Positions 37,374 through 47,593 of a stretch of 64,000 nt of DNA are shown one piece after another (positions within the stretch are counted from its first letter, which is position 1; the number at the start of each line of letters is the position of its first letter). The stretch comes from Agrococcus terreus (GTDB taxonomy: Bacteria > Actinomycetota > Actinomycetes > Actinomycetales > Microbacteriaceae), in assembly GCF_014645235.1 (NCBI RefSeq), contig NZ_BMLM01000001.1:620001-684000 (forward strand), written 5' to 3'. Below the pieces are notes generated by a model, which saw only the letters and a list, made by a program, of their open reading frames with translations, was not told the origin of the DNA and did no database searches. A program made the translations under genes and the position numbers.

Positions 37374-37416
37374 CGATCGTCGCCGCGACGCCGTCCTGAG
37401 CCGACGCCTCGCCGCC

Positions 37417-37471
37417 GTTCACCTCGCGTTCACCTTCGCGGATCCTGGCCGACACCCTCGCTCCCTACCGT
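37417..37471 (+). promoter_or_regulatory. PHO box and promoter of pstS
   Basis: Two direct repeats GTTCACCTCGC and GTTCACCTTCG start at 37417 and 37428, an exact 11-bp period and the consensus of actinobacterial PhoP/RegX3 sites. A -10 TACCGT is at 37466-37471. Activation under phosphate limitation is expected. Confidence 0.88.
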
Positions 37472-37550
37472 GGGCCACGGCCTGCTCGACGCGGGCCCAC
37501 CCGCCGGGCGCCCGCCGCCCTCGCACCGCACAGATCCCGAAGGGAACCCC

Positions 37551-38654
37551 GTGAAGCTCACGAAGCTCGGCCGCACCGCGGTCGTCGCCGCCGCCGGCGC
37601 GCTCCTCCTCAGCTCCTGCGCCGCCAACGAGCCCGCCGCCCCCGCCGGCTCGGAGTCCTCGGCCCCCGAGTCGACCCTCTCGGGCGACCTCGCCGGCGCC
37701 GGCGCGTCGTCGATGGGCGCCGCCCAGGAGGCCTGGATCGCCGGCTTCCAGACGGCCAACGAGGCCGTCAACATCACGTACGACCCCGCCGGCTCCGGCG
37801 CGGGCCGCGAGCAGTTCATCGCCGGCGGCGTCTCGTTCGCCGGCTCGGACGCCTACCTGGACGACGAGGAGCTCGCGGGCACCTTCGGCGCCTGCGTCGC
37901 CGACACCCTCCCGGTCGACCTGCCCGTCTACATCTCGCCGATCGCGATCATCTTCAACGTCGAGGGCGTCGACTCGCTCAACATGGACGCCGCGACCATC
38001 GCCGGCATCTTCTCGGGCGAGATCACGAACTGGAACGACGAGGCCATCGCCGCGCAGAACGAGGGCGTCGAGCTGCCCGACGCGCGCATCACCGCCGTGC
38101 ACCGCTCCGACGACTCGGGCACCACCGAGAACTTCACGCAGTACCTCGCGGCGAACGCGGCCGACGCGTGGACCGAGGGCGAGTTCGAGACGTGGCCCGC
38201 CGCGTACGGCGGCGAGGGCGCGCAGGGCACCTCGGGCGTCGTCGACGCCGTGACCAACGGCACGAACACGATCGGCTACGCCGACGCCTCGCGCGCCGGC
38301 GACCTCGGCACCGTCGCGCTCCAGGTGGGCGAGGAGTACGTGCCCTTCACCGCCGAGGCCGCGGCTGCCGCCGTCGACGCCTCGCCGCTCGTCGAGGGCC
38401 GCCACGAGGGCGACATCGCCGTCGAGCTCGACCGCACGACGACCGAGAACGGCGCCTACCCGCTCGTCCTCATCTCGTACGCGATCGCCTGCACCGAGTA
38501 CAACGACGCCGCACAGGCGGAGCTCGTCAAGGCGTACCTCTCGTACATCGCCTCGGAGGAGGGCCAGCAGGCCGGTGCCGACAACGCCGGCTCGGCCCCC
38601 ATCTCGGACGACCTGCGCGCGCAGATCGAGGCCTCGATCGAGATGATCAAGTAG
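37551..38654 (+). CDS. pstS: Phosphate-binding lipoprotein PstS
   Basis: A 367-residue high-affinity phosphate-binding protein. The lipobox LLLSSC gives Cys21. Phosphate-contact segments are GAGASSMGAAQEAWI, AGSGAGREQFIAGGVSFAGSD and RSDDSGTTENFTQYL. GTG 37551 has AAGGGAA upstream. It captures phosphate outside the membrane for PstCAB. A strong hairpin after the gene may reduce downstream transcription, so that PstS is made in excess. Confidence 0.97.
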   Translation: MKLTKLGRTAVVAAAGALLLSSCAANEPAAPAGSESSAPESTLSGDLAGAGASSMGAAQEAWIAGFQTANEAVNITYDPAGSGAGREQFIAGGVSFAGSDAYLDDEELAGTFGACVADTLPVDLPVYISPIAIIFNVEGVDSLNMDAATIAGIFSGEITNWNDEAIAAQNEGVELPDARITAVHRSDDSGTTENFTQYLAANAADAWTEGEFETWPAAYGGEGAQGTSGVVDAVTNGTNTIGYADASRAGDLGTVALQVGEEYVPFTAEAAAAAVDASPLVEGRHEGDIAVELDRTTTENGAYPLVLISYAIACTEYNDAAQAELVKAYLSYIASEEGQQAGADNAGSAPISDDLRAQIEASIEMIK

Positions 38655-38669
38655 GGCTGCTGCCTGATA

Positions 38670-38713
38670 GCGTCTGGCCGGGGCGGCTCCGAGAAAGCGC
38701 CCCGGCCAGACGC
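38670..38713 (+). terminator. Intra-operon attenuator after pstS
   Basis: A perfect 16-bp stem (38670-38685 / 38698-38713) with a 12-base loop GCTCCGAGAAAG, inside the pst operon. Partial termination would set a high PstS to PstCAB ratio. Confidence 0.8.
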
Positions 38714-38757
38714 ACGCAGTGCCCATCGCCCCCTCACTCCATGCACCTGGGAGCTCC

Positions 38758-39681
38758 ATGACCACCGCAGTCCAGCCAGTCGCCAAGCAGCGCCTGGCCG
38801 ACGTCGTCTTCAAGACCGTCTCGACGACCGCCGGCGTGCTGATCCTGATCGCCCTCGCGGGCGTCGCGATCTTCCTCGTCGCGCAGGCCGTGCCGGCCAT
38901 CATCGGCCCGCTGCCCGGGATCGACGGCGGCTTCTTCGCCTGGGTCTGGCCGCTCACCTTCGGCACCATCTGGTCGGCGTTCCTCGCGATGGTCATGGCC
39001 GTCCCGGTCGCGGTCGGCATCGCGCTCTTCATCACGCACTTCGCGCCGCGCCGGCTCGCGCAGGGCCTCGGCTACGTCGTCGACCTGCTCGCCGCCATCC
39101 CCTCGGTCATCTACGGCCTCTGGGGCATCACGGTGCTCGCGCCCTTCATGCAGCCCGCCTACACCTGGCTCACCCAGAACCTCGGCTGGCTGCCGCTCTT
39201 CGCGCCGCCCGCCTCCGGCACCGGCCGCACCATCCTCACCGCCTCCATCGTGCTCGCCGTCATGGTGCTGCCGATCATCACGGCCCTCTGCCGCGAGATC
39301 TTCCTGCAGACGCCGCGGCTCAACGAGGAGGCGGCCCTCGCGCTCGGCGCGACCCGCTGGGAGATGATCCAGATGGCGGTGCTGCCGCACGGCCGCTCGG
39401 GCATCATCGCCTCCTCCATCCTCGGCCTCGGCCGCGCCCTGGGCGAGACGATGGCCGTCGCCATGGTCCTCAGCTCCTCCGGCATCATCTCGTTCGCGCT
39501 GACGGCGCAGCAGAACCCCTCGACGATCGCCGCGAACATCGCGCTGCGCTTCCCCGAGGCCCACGGCATCACCGTGAACATGCTCATCGGCTCGGGCCTC
39601 GTGCTGTTCGCCATCACGCTGCTCGTGAACGGCATCTCGCGCTGGATCATTGCGCGCACCACCGTGAAGGGAGGTCGCTGA
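38758..39681 (+). CDS. pstC: Phosphate ABC transporter permease PstC
   Basis: A 307-residue inner-membrane permease with six helices. Seen: [39 protein letters not shown] (EAA loop) and [19 protein letters not shown], all standard for PstC. ATG 38758 is preceded by GGGAG at 6 bases; an earlier in-frame ATG at 38719 lacks a site. It overlaps nothing but lies 3 bases from pstA. Confidence 0.96.
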   Translation: MTTAVQPVAKQRLADVVFKTVSTTAGVLILIALAGVAIFLVAQAVPAIIGPLPGIDGGFFAWVWPLTFGTIWSAFLAMVMAVPVAVGIALFITHFAPRRLAQGLGYVVDLLAAIPSVIYGLWGITVLAPFMQPAYTWLTQNLGWLPLFAPPASGTGRTILTASIVLAVMVLPIITALCREIFLQTPRLNEEAALALGATRWEMIQMAVLPHGRSGIIASSILGLGRALGETMAVAMVLSSSGIISFALTAQQNPSTIAANIALRFPEAHGITVNMLIGSGLVLFAITLLVNGISRWIIARTTVKGGR

Positions 39682-39684
39682 GCC

Positions 39685-40773
39685 ATGACCGCCACGACCA
39701 CCGCACCCGCTCGCCGCGAGGCGGCGAACCCGCTCACCGCCGGCCAGCTGCCCCTGTGGGGCCCCTGGGCGCTCATCGGCGTCGCGCTCGCGATCGGCGC
39801 CGCCGTGTCGGCGCTCGTCGCCGGCGCCTCGGGCACCGACTTCAGCATCGTCGCGGCCGTCCTCATCGCCTACGTGCTCTACCTCGTGGCGATCACGGTC
39901 GTGAGCCAGCAGATCGAGGGAGGCCGGAAGGCCGCCGACCGGCTCGTCACCGGCGTCGTCGTGGGCGCGTTCGTGCTCGCGCTCGTGCCGCTCGTGTCGC
40001 TCGTCTCCACGGTCATCATCAACGGCGCCGCCCGCTTCGACCTGCAGTTCTTCACCTGGACGATGCGCAACGTCGTCGGCGAGGGCGGCGGCGTGCTGCA
40101 CGCCATCATCGGCACGCTGCTCGTCACGCTGTGGGCGGCGATCATCTCGGTGCCGGTCGGCATCTTCACCGCCATCTACCTCGTGGAGTACGGCCGCGGC
40201 CGCCTCTCGCAGGCGATCACCTTCTTCGTCGACGTCATGACGGGCATCCCGTCGATCGTCGCCGGCCTGTTCGCCTACGCGCTCTTCGCACTGTTCGCAG
40301 GCGAGGGCGTGCGCGCGGGCATCGGCGGCGCCGTCGCGCTCAGCCTGCTCATGATCCCCACGGTCGTCCGCTCGACCGAGGAGATGCTGAAGCTCGTGCC
40401 CAACGACCTCCGCGAGGCGTCGTACGCGCTGGGCGTGCCCAAGTGGCTCACGATCGCCAAGGTCGTGCTGCCGACGGCCCTCGCGGGCATCGTCACGGGC
40501 GTCACGCTCGCGATCGCCCGCGTCATCGGCGAGACCGCGCCGCTGCTCATCATCGCCGGCTTCACGACGAACATGAACTACAACGTGTTCGACGGCCGCA
40601 TGATGACGCTGCCCGTCTTCGCCTACAACCAGTACGTCAGCCCGGGCGTGCAGGAGCAGGCCTACTTCGACCGCGCCTGGACGGCGGCGTTGGTCCTCAT
40701 CCTGATCGTCATGCTCCTCAACGTCATCGCTCGCATCATCGCCAAGGTCTTCGCACCGAAGGCCGGGAGGTAA
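39685..40773 (+). CDS. pstA: Phosphate ABC transporter permease PstA
   Basis: A 362-residue permease, longer than typical PstA because of an N-terminal membrane region (residues ~25-110) before the conserved transport domain. Seen: [20 protein letters not shown], the EAA loop [20 protein letters not shown] and [19 protein letters not shown] precedes ATG 39685. Confidence 0.96.
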   Translation: MTATTTAPARREAANPLTAGQLPLWGPWALIGVALAIGAAVSALVAGASGTDFSIVAAVLIAYVLYLVAITVVSQQIEGGRKAADRLVTGVVVGAFVLALVPLVSLVSTVIINGAARFDLQFFTWTMRNVVGEGGGVLHAIIGTLLVTLWAAIISVPVGIFTAIYLVEYGRGRLSQAITFFVDVMTGIPSIVAGLFAYALFALFAGEGVRAGIGGAVALSLLMIPTVVRSTEEMLKLVPNDLREASYALGVPKWLTIAKVVLPTALAGIVTGVTLAIARVIGETAPLLIIAGFTTNMNYNVFDGRMMTLPVFAYNQYVSPGVQEQAYFDRAWTAALVLILIVMLLNVIARIIAKVFAPKAGR

Positions 40774-40778
40774 CCCAC

Positions 40779-41558
40779 ATGTCCAAGCGCATCGAGACCA
40801 ACGACCTCGACGTCTACTACGGCGACTTCAAGGCCGTCGAGGGCGTCACCATCGACATCGAGCCCCGCTCGGTCACCGCCTTCATCGGCCCCTCCGGCTG
40901 CGGCAAGTCGACGGTCCTCCGCACGCTCAACCGCATGCACGAGGTCATCTCGGGCGCCTGGGTGGACGGCGAGGTGCTGCTCGACGGCGCCAACCTGTAC
41001 GCGCCCGGCGTCGACCCCGTGAACGTCCGCCGCCAGATCGGCATGGTGTTCCAGCGCCCGAACCCGTTCCCGACGATGTCGATCCGCGAGAACGTGCTCG
41101 CCGGCGTGCTCCTCAACAACCGCCGCATGTCGCGCTCCGACCAGGACGACCTCGTGGAGCGCTCGCTGCGCGGCGCGAACCTCTGGAACGAGGTCAAGGA
41201 CCGCCTGAACCTGCCGGGCTCGGGACTCTCGGGCGGCCAGCAGCAGCGCCTCTGCATCGCCCGCGCTATCGCGGTCAGCCCCGAGGTGCTCCTCATGGAC
41301 GAGCCGTGCTCGGCCCTCGACCCGATCTCGACGCTCGCGATCGAGGACCTCATCGAGGAGCTGAAGCAGGAGTACACGATCGTGATCGTGACCCACAACA
41401 TGCAGCAGGCCTCGCGCGTGAGCGACCGCACCGCGTTCTTCAACATCGCGGGCACCGGCAAGCCCGGCAAGCTCATCGAGTACGACGACACCACGACGAT
41501 GTTCTCGACCCCGAAGGTGCAGGCCACCGAGGACTACGTCTCCGGCCGCTTCGGCTGA
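40779..41558 (+). CDS. pstB: Phosphate ABC transporter ATPase PstB
   Basis: A 259-residue ATPase. Walker A is GPSGCGKST, the signature LSGGQQQRL, Walker [13 protein letters not shown], and the H-loop IVTHNMQQA. The PstB-typical [15 protein letters not shown] is present. GGGAGG is upstream of ATG 40779. PhoU, normally linked to pst, is instead at 54.7 kb next to senX3-regX3. Confidence 0.98.
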   Translation: MSKRIETNDLDVYYGDFKAVEGVTIDIEPRSVTAFIGPSGCGKSTVLRTLNRMHEVISGAWVDGEVLLDGANLYAPGVDPVNVRRQIGMVFQRPNPFPTMSIRENVLAGVLLNNRRMSRSDQDDLVERSLRGANLWNEVKDRLNLPGSGLSGGQQQRLCIARAIAVSPEVLLMDEPCSALDPISTLAIEDLIEELKQEYTIVIVTHNMQQASRVSDRTAFFNIAGTGKPGKLIEYDDTTTMFSTPKVQATEDYVSGRFG

Positions 41559-41566
41559 TCCGCCAC

Positions 41567-41632
41567 CCGCTGGACGAGGAGGCCGTGCCTCCCGCTGGTC
41601 GAGGAGGCCGCGCAGCGGCCGTCTCGAGACCA
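41567..41632. repeat. REP-like element after pstB
   Basis: TGGTCGAGGAGGCC...GGCCGTCTCGAGACCA (41596-41632) is an imperfect inverted repeat of the kind common between Microbacteriaceae genes. A truncated direct copy (CGCTGGACGAGGAGGCCGTG) precedes it. Confidence 0.7.
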
Positions 41633-41634
41633 TC

Positions 41635-41673
41635 ACGACGAAGGGCCCCGCACCGAGCGGGGCCCTTCGTCGT
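41635..41673. terminator. Bidirectional terminator after pst operon
   Basis: A perfect 17-bp stem (41635-41651 / 41657-41673) with loop ACCGA between convergent pstB and the MutT1-like gene. Confidence 0.88.
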
Positions 41674-41697
41674 GCCAGGTCAGAGACCCCGACCGCC

Positions 41698-42651
41698 TCA
41701 GCGGTGCGGCGGCCCGTGCGTCTCGAGCGCGACGAGCGCCGGCCGCTCGCCCGCGCTCACGTGCAGCACCGTGAACTCGGCCGTGTGGAGCATCGACGCC
41801 CGGTGCGTCCGCTCCGTCTCGGCGGCGCTCGTCGCGTGCACGACGGCGGTGACGATCTCGGGGATGACGGGCGCGTGGCTGCAGAGCACCGTGCCGCGGC
41901 GCTTCAGCACGGCCTTCGCGATGCGCGCCTCGATCGCCGCGCGCGGGTCGACGGGCGACTCCTGGCTGAGCTCGGCGGTCGCCTTCGCCGCGACGCCGAG
42001 CACGCTCTCGAGCGGCGCGACCGTCTCGCGGCAGCGCACGGCGTCGGAGGTCGCAACGCGGCTCGGTGCGTAGGCGGCGATGCCGGGCGCCACCGACAGC
42101 GCCTGCGCGCGGCCGCGCTCGGTGAGCGCGCGGGAGGCGTCGTCGCCGTCCCACGAGAACGGGTTCGCCGCCTTCGCGTGCCGCAGCGCCACGATCGGGA
42201 ACGTGGTCTCGTGGCCGGCCCCGAGCCGCTCCTCGAAGCGCTCGACGATCGCGACGTCGTGGCGGTAGGTGCAGGCGCTCCGCGCGTCGTCGAGCGACGC
42301 CCAGTGCAGCGCGAGGATCTCGTCGTTCGGCGAGAACGAGGCTGCGGCGAGCGCGGCCTCCGTCGCCTCCGCCTGCCAGTAGTAGACGACCTTGTCGCGC
42401 CCGTCCGGCAGCCGGTACTCGCTGTGCCCGAGCGGCGCGCCCAGCACGACCGCGAGGCCCGTCTCCTCCTCGAGCTCGCGCACGGCGCACTCGGGGAGCG
42501 TCTCGCCCGGGTCGAGCTTGCCCTTCGGCAGCGAGATGTCGCGGTGCTGGGTGCGCTCGACGAGCAGCACCTCCACCTCGCCGCGCACGCGCCGCCACAC
42601 GAGGGCGCCCGCGGCGAGCACGGTGCCGGCGGCCGTCGCCGCCTGGCTCAT
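41698..42651 (-). CDS. Nudix hydrolase fused to histidine phosphatase (MutT1-like)
   Basis: A 317-residue two-domain enzyme. The N-terminal Nudix domain has the box [20 protein letters not shown] (catalytic Glu cluster). The C-terminal histidine phosphatase domain starts with [11 protein letters not shown] (the RH motif) and has a second catalytic His in CSHAPVIPE. This matches mycobacterial MutT1, which hydrolyses 8-oxo-(d)GTP and dinucleoside polyphosphates. The start ATGA overlaps the ppk stop, so the two are coupled, linking polyphosphate and nucleotide clean-up. Confidence 0.88.
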   Translation of the reverse strand: MSQAATAAGTVLAAGALVWRRVRGEVEVLLVERTQHRDISLPKGKLDPGETLPECAVRELEEETGLAVVLGAPLGHSEYRLPDGRDKVVYYWQAEATEAALAAASFSPNDEILALHWASLDDARSACTYRHDVAIVERFEERLGAGHETTFPIVALRHAKAANPFSWDGDDASRALTERGRAQALSVAPGIAAYAPSRVATSDAVRCRETVAPLESVLGVAAKATAELSQESPVDPRAAIEARIAKAVLKRRGTVLCSHAPVIPEIVTAVVHATSAAETERTHRASMLHTAEFTVLHVSAGERPALVALETHGPPHR

Positions 42652-44900
42652 CGCTGGCGCTTCCTGCGCTGGATCTGCAGCATCCGGTCGCGGTGCAGGT
42701 CGTCGAGCGGCGTGCCGTCCTCGGCGTACGCGTGCCGAGTCCAGGTGCCGTCGGGCTCCGCCCACCAGGAGGCGGTGGTGTCGGCCATGGCCTTGTCGAA
42801 GTGCTGCGAGATGTCGCGCATGTGCTCGGTCGAGGTGAGCTGGATGAGCGTCTCGACGCGGCGGTCGAGGTTGCGGTGCATCATGTCGGCCGAGCCGATG
42901 AACACCTCCTCGTCGGCGTCGTTCCAGAACGCGAACACGCGCGAGTGCTCGAGGTAGCGGCCGACGATCGATCGCATGACGACGTTCTCGGAGAGGCCGG
43001 GGACGCCGGCGCGCACCGACGAGATGCCGCGCACCCAGATCTGCACCTCCACGCCCGCGTTGCTCGCGCGGTAGAGGGCGTCGATGATCTGCTCGTCGAC
43101 GATCGAGTTGACCTTGAGCCGGATGCGCGCGCGGCGGCCGGCGCGGGCGGCCTCCGTCTCGCGCTCGATGCGCGAGAGCAGGCCCTTGCGCAGGTGGCGC
43201 GGCGCGACGAGCAGGCGCTGGAACGACTTCTCGATCGCGAAGCCGGAGAGCTCGTTGAACAGGCGGGTGATGTCGCGGCCGACCTGGTCGTTGTCGGTGA
43301 AGAGGCCGAAGTCCTCGTAGATGCGGCTCGTCTTCGGGTTGTAGTTGCCCGTGCCGATGTGGCAGTAGTGCCGCAGGCGCCCGTTCTCGCGGCGCACGAC
43401 CATCAGCAGCTTGCAGTGGGTCTTGAGGCCCACCATGCCGTAGACGACGTGGACGCCGGCGCGCTCGAGCTGCCGCGCCCAGCGGATGTTGGCCTGCTCG
43501 TCGAAGCGCGCCTTCACCTCCACGAGCGCGAGCACCTGCTTGCCGACGGCGGCGGCGCGGATGAGCGCCGCGACGACGGGGGAGTCGCCGGAGGTGCGGT
43601 ACAGCGTCTGCTTGATGGCGAGCACGTCGGGATCGTCGGCGGCCTGCTCGAGCAGCGCCTGCACGCTCGTCGCGAAGGACTCGTACGGGTGGTGGACGAG
43701 CACGTCCTTGCGCGTGATCGACTGGAACAGGTCGTCCTGCTCGTTCTGGTCGTTCGGCAGGAACGCGGAGGGGGTGACCGGCACGCGCTTCGTGTACCGC
43801 AGGTCGGGCCGGTCGAGGCCCGCCACCTGGAACAGGCACGTCAGGTCGAGCAGCCCGGGCAGGCGGTAGACCTCGCGGTCGGTGATGCCGAGCTCGTCGA
43901 CGAGCAGCTCGAGCGTGTCGTCGTCGATGTCGTCCGAGACCTCGAGGCGGATGGGCGGGCCGAACTTGCGGCGGGACAGCTCCTGCTCGAGCGCCTGGAT
44001 GAGGTTCTCGGTCTCGTCCTCGTCGATCGTGACGTCCTCGTTGCGGGTGACGCGGAAGACGTGGTGGTCGACGATCTCCATGCCGGGGAAGACCTCGTCG
44101 AGGTTGTTGGCGATGAGCTCCTCGAGCGGCAGGAACCGCTGGCGGCCGCCCTCGTGGCCGAGGGAGATGAAGCGGGGGAGCACCGCGGGCACCTTGAGGC
44201 GGGCGAACTGCTCCTCCTCCTCGTCGGGCACGCGCACGCGCACGGCGAGGTTGAGCGAGAGGCCGGAGATGTAGGGGAAGGGATGCGCGGGGTCGACCGC
44301 GAGCGGCATGAGCACCGGGAACACCTCGGCCTCGAAGCGCGCGGAGAGCGCCTCGCACTCGTCCTCGCTGAGGTCGCCCCAGCGGACGACCTCGATGCCG
44401 GTCTCCCGCAGGGCGGGGTGCAGCGAGTCGATCGCCACGCGCGCCTGCCGGTCCTGCAGCTCGTGCGCCTTCGCGACGATCTCGTCGAGCAGCTCGACGG
44501 GGCCGCGGCCGACGTTCGTCGGCACGGCGAGGCCCGTGACGATGCGCCGCTTGAGGCCAGCGACGCGCACCATGAAGAACTCGTCGAGGTTCGAGGCGAA
44601 GATCGCGAGGAAGTTGGCGCGCTCGAGCAGTGGCACCGCCTCGTCCTCCGCGAGCTCGAGCACGCGCTGGTTGAACGCGAGCCACGACAGCTCGCGGTCG
44701 ACGAAGCGGTCGGCGGGGAGGCCGTCGTCGGTGTCGCCGCCCTGCTCCTCGGCGCTCCAGCCGGGCTCGTCGTCATCGTCGTCGGCGAGGTCGGCGACGG
44801 CGGCGTCCTGGAGGCTGCGCTCCTCCTCGAGGGTGCGCTCGCGCTGCTCGCGCCGCAGCTCGTCGAGGGGGCCGGCGGCCGAGGAGGCGGTCTCGTTCAT
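42648..44900 (-). CDS. ppk: Polyphosphate kinase Ppk1
   Basis: A 750-residue enzyme making polyphosphate from ATP. Seen: [39 protein letters not shown], the autophosphorylated His region [15 protein letters not shown], and [20 protein letters not shown]. The N-terminal ~60 residues form an acidic disordered extension ([12 protein letters not shown]). ATG 44900 lies 6 bases after CATGAT (44907-44912, complement), a leaderless start, and a PHO-type repeat lies directly upstream, so induction on phosphate starvation is expected. Confidence 0.97.
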   Translation of the reverse strand: MNETASSAAGPLDELRREQRERTLEEERSLQDAAVADLADDDDDEPGWSAEEQGGDTDDGLPADRFVDRELSWLAFNQRVLELAEDEAVPLLERANFLAIFASNLDEFFMVRVAGLKRRIVTGLAVPTNVGRGPVELLDEIVAKAHELQDRQARVAIDSLHPALRETGIEVVRWGDLSEDECEALSARFEAEVFPVLMPLAVDPAHPFPYISGLSLNLAVRVRVPDEEEEQFARLKVPAVLPRFISLGHEGGRQRFLPLEELIANNLDEVFPGMEIVDHHVFRVTRNEDVTIDEDETENLIQALEQELSRRKFGPPIRLEVSDDIDDDTLELLVDELGITDREVYRLPGLLDLTCLFQVAGLDRPDLRYTKRVPVTPSAFLPNDQNEQDDLFQSITRKDVLVHHPYESFATSVQALLEQAADDPDVLAIKQTLYRTSGDSPVVAALIRAAAVGKQVLALVEVKARFDEQANIRWARQLERAGVHVVYGMVGLKTHCKLLMVVRRENGRLRHYCHIGTGNYNPKTSRIYEDFGLFTDNDQVGRDITRLFNELSGFAIEKSFQRLLVAPRHLRKGLLSRIERETEAARAGRRARIRLKVNSIVDEQIIDALYRASNAGVEVQIWVRGISSVRAGVPGLSENVVMRSIVGRYLEHSRVFAFWNDADEEVFIGSADMMHRNLDRRVETLIQLTSTEHMRDISQHFDKAMADTTASWWAEPDGTWTRHAYAEDGTPLDDLHRDRMLQIQRRKRQR

Positions 44901-44906
44901 GCACCC

Positions 44907-44939
44907 ATCATGGCGAACGAGCGTGAACGTCGCGTGACG
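44907..44939 (-). promoter_or_regulatory. PHO box and -10 of ppk
   Basis: Reading the complement: CGTCACG (44933-44939) and GTTCACG (44922-44928) are 11 bp apart, followed by GTTCGCC (44912-44918) at 10 bp, then the -10 CATGAT. The match to GTTCACC repeats is imperfect but the spacing and position fit. Confidence 0.6.
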
Positions 44940-44978
44940 CGGATCGCGGTGCGTCGGCGCGCCGGTCGCGGCGCCCGC

Positions 44979-45770
44979 TCAGGCGTCGAGGCGCCAGCGC
45001 ACGTCGATCGCCCAGCGGCGGAAGCCCGCGCGCTCGTAGAGGGCGAGCGCGGCCGCGTTGTCGCCCTCGACGTAGAGGTGCGCGGTCGTGCGGCCGATGG
45101 CGCGCATCCGCGCGAAGGCGGCCTCGAGCATCCGTCGGCCGAGGCCCGCGCCCTGCCTGCCGGGCGCCACGCCGAGCACGTAGAGCTCGGCGACGTCGTC
45201 GTCGACGGGCTTCACCCAGCTGAAGGCGTCGAGGCCGTCGGGGCCGGGGAGCAGCACGAGGTTCGCGTCGTCGTGCCAGGGCTCGGCGCGGCGCGCGGCG
45301 AGGTCGTCGGCCGTCATCCGTCCCTGCTCGGGGTGGTCGGCGAAGGAGGCCGCGTTGAGCGCGAGGAGGGCGTCGGCGTCCGCGTCGGCGAAGGCGCGCG
45401 CCCCCTCGGGCATCGCGGCGTCCGGCACGGGCGCGCGCAGCTGCAGCAGCGTGCGCACGCGGCGCATGCTCAGCCGCTCCGCCGTCGCGGTCGCCGAGGG
45501 GAGGTCGCCGTGCGCCCATGCCTCGAGCGGCGCCCCGAGCTCGCCGACGACGCGCGCCGCGAGCGCGGTGCCGAGGCCGCGGCCGCGCGCGTCGGGGCGC
45601 ACGGCGAGCTCCGCCTCGCGCTCCGTGTCCGACACGATCGCGAGGGCGGTCGCGTCGCCGATCGCGCGCCGCTCGCCGCGGGCGAGCTCGACGAGCGCCT
45701 GGTCGCTGAACGGGGGCGTGCCGTCGGCGGCCGCACAGGCGGCGGCGAGGGCGCGGGCGGCCTCGATCAC
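44979..45770 (-). CDS. mshD: Mycothiol synthase MshD
   Basis: MshD acetylates Cys-GlcN-Ins to give mycothiol, the actinobacterial thiol buffer. The 263-residue protein has two GNAT domains: the first with ELAVRPDARGRGLGTALAAR, the second with LYVLGVAPGRQGAGLGRRML and the end LYVEGDNAAALALYERAGFR. It is shorter than the ~300-residue family norm. GTG 45770 overlaps the glnR stop by 4 bp. The glnR-mshD order is conserved in Actinobacteria, for example in mycobacteria. Confidence 0.92.
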   Translation of the reverse strand: MIEAARALAAACAAADGTPPFSDQALVELARGERRAIGDATALAIVSDTEREAELAVRPDARGRGLGTALAARVVGELGAPLEAWAHGDLPSATATAERLSMRRVRTLLQLRAPVPDAAMPEGARAFADADADALLALNAASFADHPEQGRMTADDLAARRAEPWHDDANLVLLPGPDGLDAFSWVKPVDDDVAELYVLGVAPGRQGAGLGRRMLEAAFARMRAIGRTTAHLYVEGDNAAALALYERAGFRRWAIDVRWRLDA

Positions 45771-46408
45771 GCCTCGACCAGCTCGAAGCGGTAGCCGACG
45801 CCGCGCACCGTGCCGATCACCGACTCCAGGTCGCCGAGCTTGGCGCGCAGGCGGCGCACGTGCACGTCGACGGTGCGCGTGCCGCCGAAGTAGTCGTAGC
45901 CCCACACCTCGCTGAGCAGCTGCTCGCGCGTGAACACGCGGGCCGGGTGCGAGGCGAGGAATCGGAGCAGCTCGAACTCCTTGTAGGTGAGGTCGATGGG
46001 GCGGCCGTCGATCTTCGCCTGGTAGCTCGCCTCGTCGATCGAGAGGCCGCTCGCGACGATGGGGCCGCGCGAGCGGGCGTCGGCCGCCGCGAGGCGGATG
46101 CGCGCCTCGAGCTCGGCGGGGCCGGCGCCGTCGAGCACGATGTCGCTCACGCCCCACTCGGGCGTGACGGCCGCGAACCCGCCCTCCGAGAGCACGAGCA
46201 GCACGGGCGTCGGATCGTGCTCGAGCAGGCGGCAGATGGCCTTGGCGGCGGCGAGCTCGACCGCGCCGTCGACGACGATGAGGTCCGACTCGGGGGCGTG
46301 CGCGAGCGCCTCTGCCGTGCCCGGCAGCGTGGTCACGCGGTGCTCCAGCAGCTCCAGGCTCGGCAGGACGCCGCGATCGCGGCGCGTGAAGATCACGATG
46401 GTCGACAT
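45767..46408 (-). CDS. glnR: GlnR-type nitrogen response regulator
   Basis: A 213-residue orphan OmpR-family regulator. The receiver-like domain keeps one Asp (LIVVDGAVEL) but lacks the N-terminal acidic pair, as in GlnR, which is not controlled by classic phosphorylation. The winged-helix DNA-binding half is highly conserved (DLTYKEFELLRFLASHP, VWGYDYFGGTRTVDVHVRRL). GlnR controls nitrogen assimilation. GGAGGG precedes ATG and TAGGAT lies at 46429-46434 (complement). Confidence 0.9.
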   Translation of the reverse strand: MSTIVIFTRRDRGVLPSLELLEHRVTTLPGTAEALAHAPESDLIVVDGAVELAAAKAICRLLEHDPTPVLLVLSEGGFAAVTPEWGVSDIVLDGAGPAELEARIRLAAADARSRGPIVASGLSIDEASYQAKIDGRPIDLTYKEFELLRFLASHPARVFTREQLLSEVWGYDYFGGTRTVDVHVRRLRAKLGDLESVIGTVRGVGYRFELVEA

Positions 46409-46525
46409 GCGCCCTCCTGCCAGAGGACATCCTACGGCGGCCGGAGGCGAGGTCTGACACCGCCGCCCGAGGGCCCCGAGGCGCGCCCGGAGCAGCCGCG
46501 GATCGGGATGCGCGATGATGGCCCC

Positions 46526-46786
46526 ATGACCTGGCAGTGGGCGAGCGTGTGGCCGATCTGGCTCATCGCGGCCCTCGGCGCCGTCGTCGTCGGCGTCGCG
46601 CAGCCCCAGGACGCGCTCGTGTGGCTGCCGATCGTGCTCGGCGTCTGCACGCTCACCGCCTTCGCCGTGCAGCTCGGCGGGCCGACCGTGCCGGGGCTCG
46701 TCGACCGCCTGGCGGCGGCCGTGCTCGGGTCGATCGTCATCCTCGCGATCGCCACCGCGGCGCTCGTGCTCCTCGCTCTCCTCTGA
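46526..46786 (+). CDS. 86-residue membrane protein
   Basis: Three predicted helices (IWLIAALGAVVVGVA, WLPIVLGVCTLTAFAVQL, and a C-terminal AVLGSIVILAIATAALVLL) with a short loop containing VDR. No cysteine pair or charged core motif. Such proteins are common next to mshD/glnR in Microbacteriaceae; function unknown. GATGAT (46514-46519) ends 6 bases before ATG, leaderless. Confidence 0.7.
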   Translation: MTWQWASVWPIWLIAALGAVVVGVAQPQDALVWLPIVLGVCTLTAFAVQLGGPTVPGLVDRLAAAVLGSIVILAIATAALVLLALL

Positions 46787-46850
46787 GGCGCGGCCGACGG
46801 CTCCTCGGGCACGCGACGCGCGGGCAGGCGCGGGCGGATAGGATCGGGGC

Positions 46851-46973
46851 ATGGCAGGTATCCCCGTCGTCGCCCTCGAGATCTTCTTCATCGGCCTGCT
46901 CGGCCTCGCGATGATCGCGATCGGCGGCGTCTCGTTCGTCGTGCTGCGCAACCTCTTCCGGGGCCAGCGCTAG
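46851..46973 (+). CDS. 40-residue single-span membrane protein
   Basis: The peptide begins MAGIPVVALEIFFIGLLGLA, continues as one hydrophobic helix and ends LRNLFRGQR. TAGGAT (46839-46844) is exactly 6 bases before ATG. The stop lies 2 bases before the GTG of the nitrobindin-like gene, so they share a transcript. Function unknown. Confidence 0.65.
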   Translation: MAGIPVVALEIFFIGLLGLAMIAIGGVSFVVLRNLFRGQR

Positions 46974-46975
46974 TC

Positions 46976-47593
46976 GTGCTCGAGCTCGACCCCACGCTCC
47001 CCGCGGAGCTCGGCCCGCTCCAGTGGCTCATCGGCGGGTGGGAGGGCACGGGCGTGCTCTCGTTCCCGGTGGGGGAGCGCACCATCGAGCGGGAGTTCGG
47101 GCAGCGCGTGTCGTTCGCGCACCACGGCCACCCCTACCTCGCGTACGAGGCGTACGCCTGGATGCTCGACGACGAGCTGACGCCGCTCGCCGCCGAGACC
47201 GGCTTCTGGCGCCTCGCGCGCGACCCCGCGCAGAGCGACGCCGGGCCCGGCATGCTGCCGCCCGAGGGCGAGCCCGCGTACGGCACGGCCGAGGCGGTCG
47301 AGACGCTCCGGCGGCCCGACGGCGCCTTCGACATCCAGGCGCTCATCTCGCACCCCGCGGGCGTCGCCGAGCTCTACCTCGGCACCATCGCGGGCCCGCG
47401 CATCGACCTCGCCACCGACGCCGTCATGCGCGGCGCCGGCGCCAAGGAGCACACCGCCTCCACCCGCATGCTCGGCCTCGTCGAGGACCACCTGCTGTGG
47501 GCGTGGGACCTCGCGGCGCTCGGCCAGGGCCTCGAGAGCCACGCCTCCGCCCGGCTCGCGCGCGTCGTGCCGAGCGAGGCGTCCGACCAGTGA
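46976..47593 (+). CDS. Nitrobindin-like heme-binding beta-barrel protein
   Basis: A 205-residue FABP-like barrel (THAP4/nitrobindin family, formerly DUF1794). Seen: LQWLIGGWEGTGVLSFP at the N-terminus, YLAYEAYAWMLDD, and the C-terminal LESHASARLARV, where the family's heme-ligand His lies. These proteins bind ferric heme and can isomerise peroxynitrite. GTG 46976 directly follows the 40-codon gene. The stop overlaps ygfZ by 4 bp (GTGA). Confidence 0.85.
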   Translation: MLELDPTLPAELGPLQWLIGGWEGTGVLSFPVGERTIEREFGQRVSFAHHGHPYLAYEAYAWMLDDELTPLAAETGFWRLARDPAQSDAGPGMLPPEGEPAYGTAEAVETLRRPDGAFDIQALISHPAGVAELYLGTIAGPRIDLATDAVMRGAGAKEHTASTRMLGLVEDHLLWAWDLAALGQGLESHASARLARVVPSEASDQ

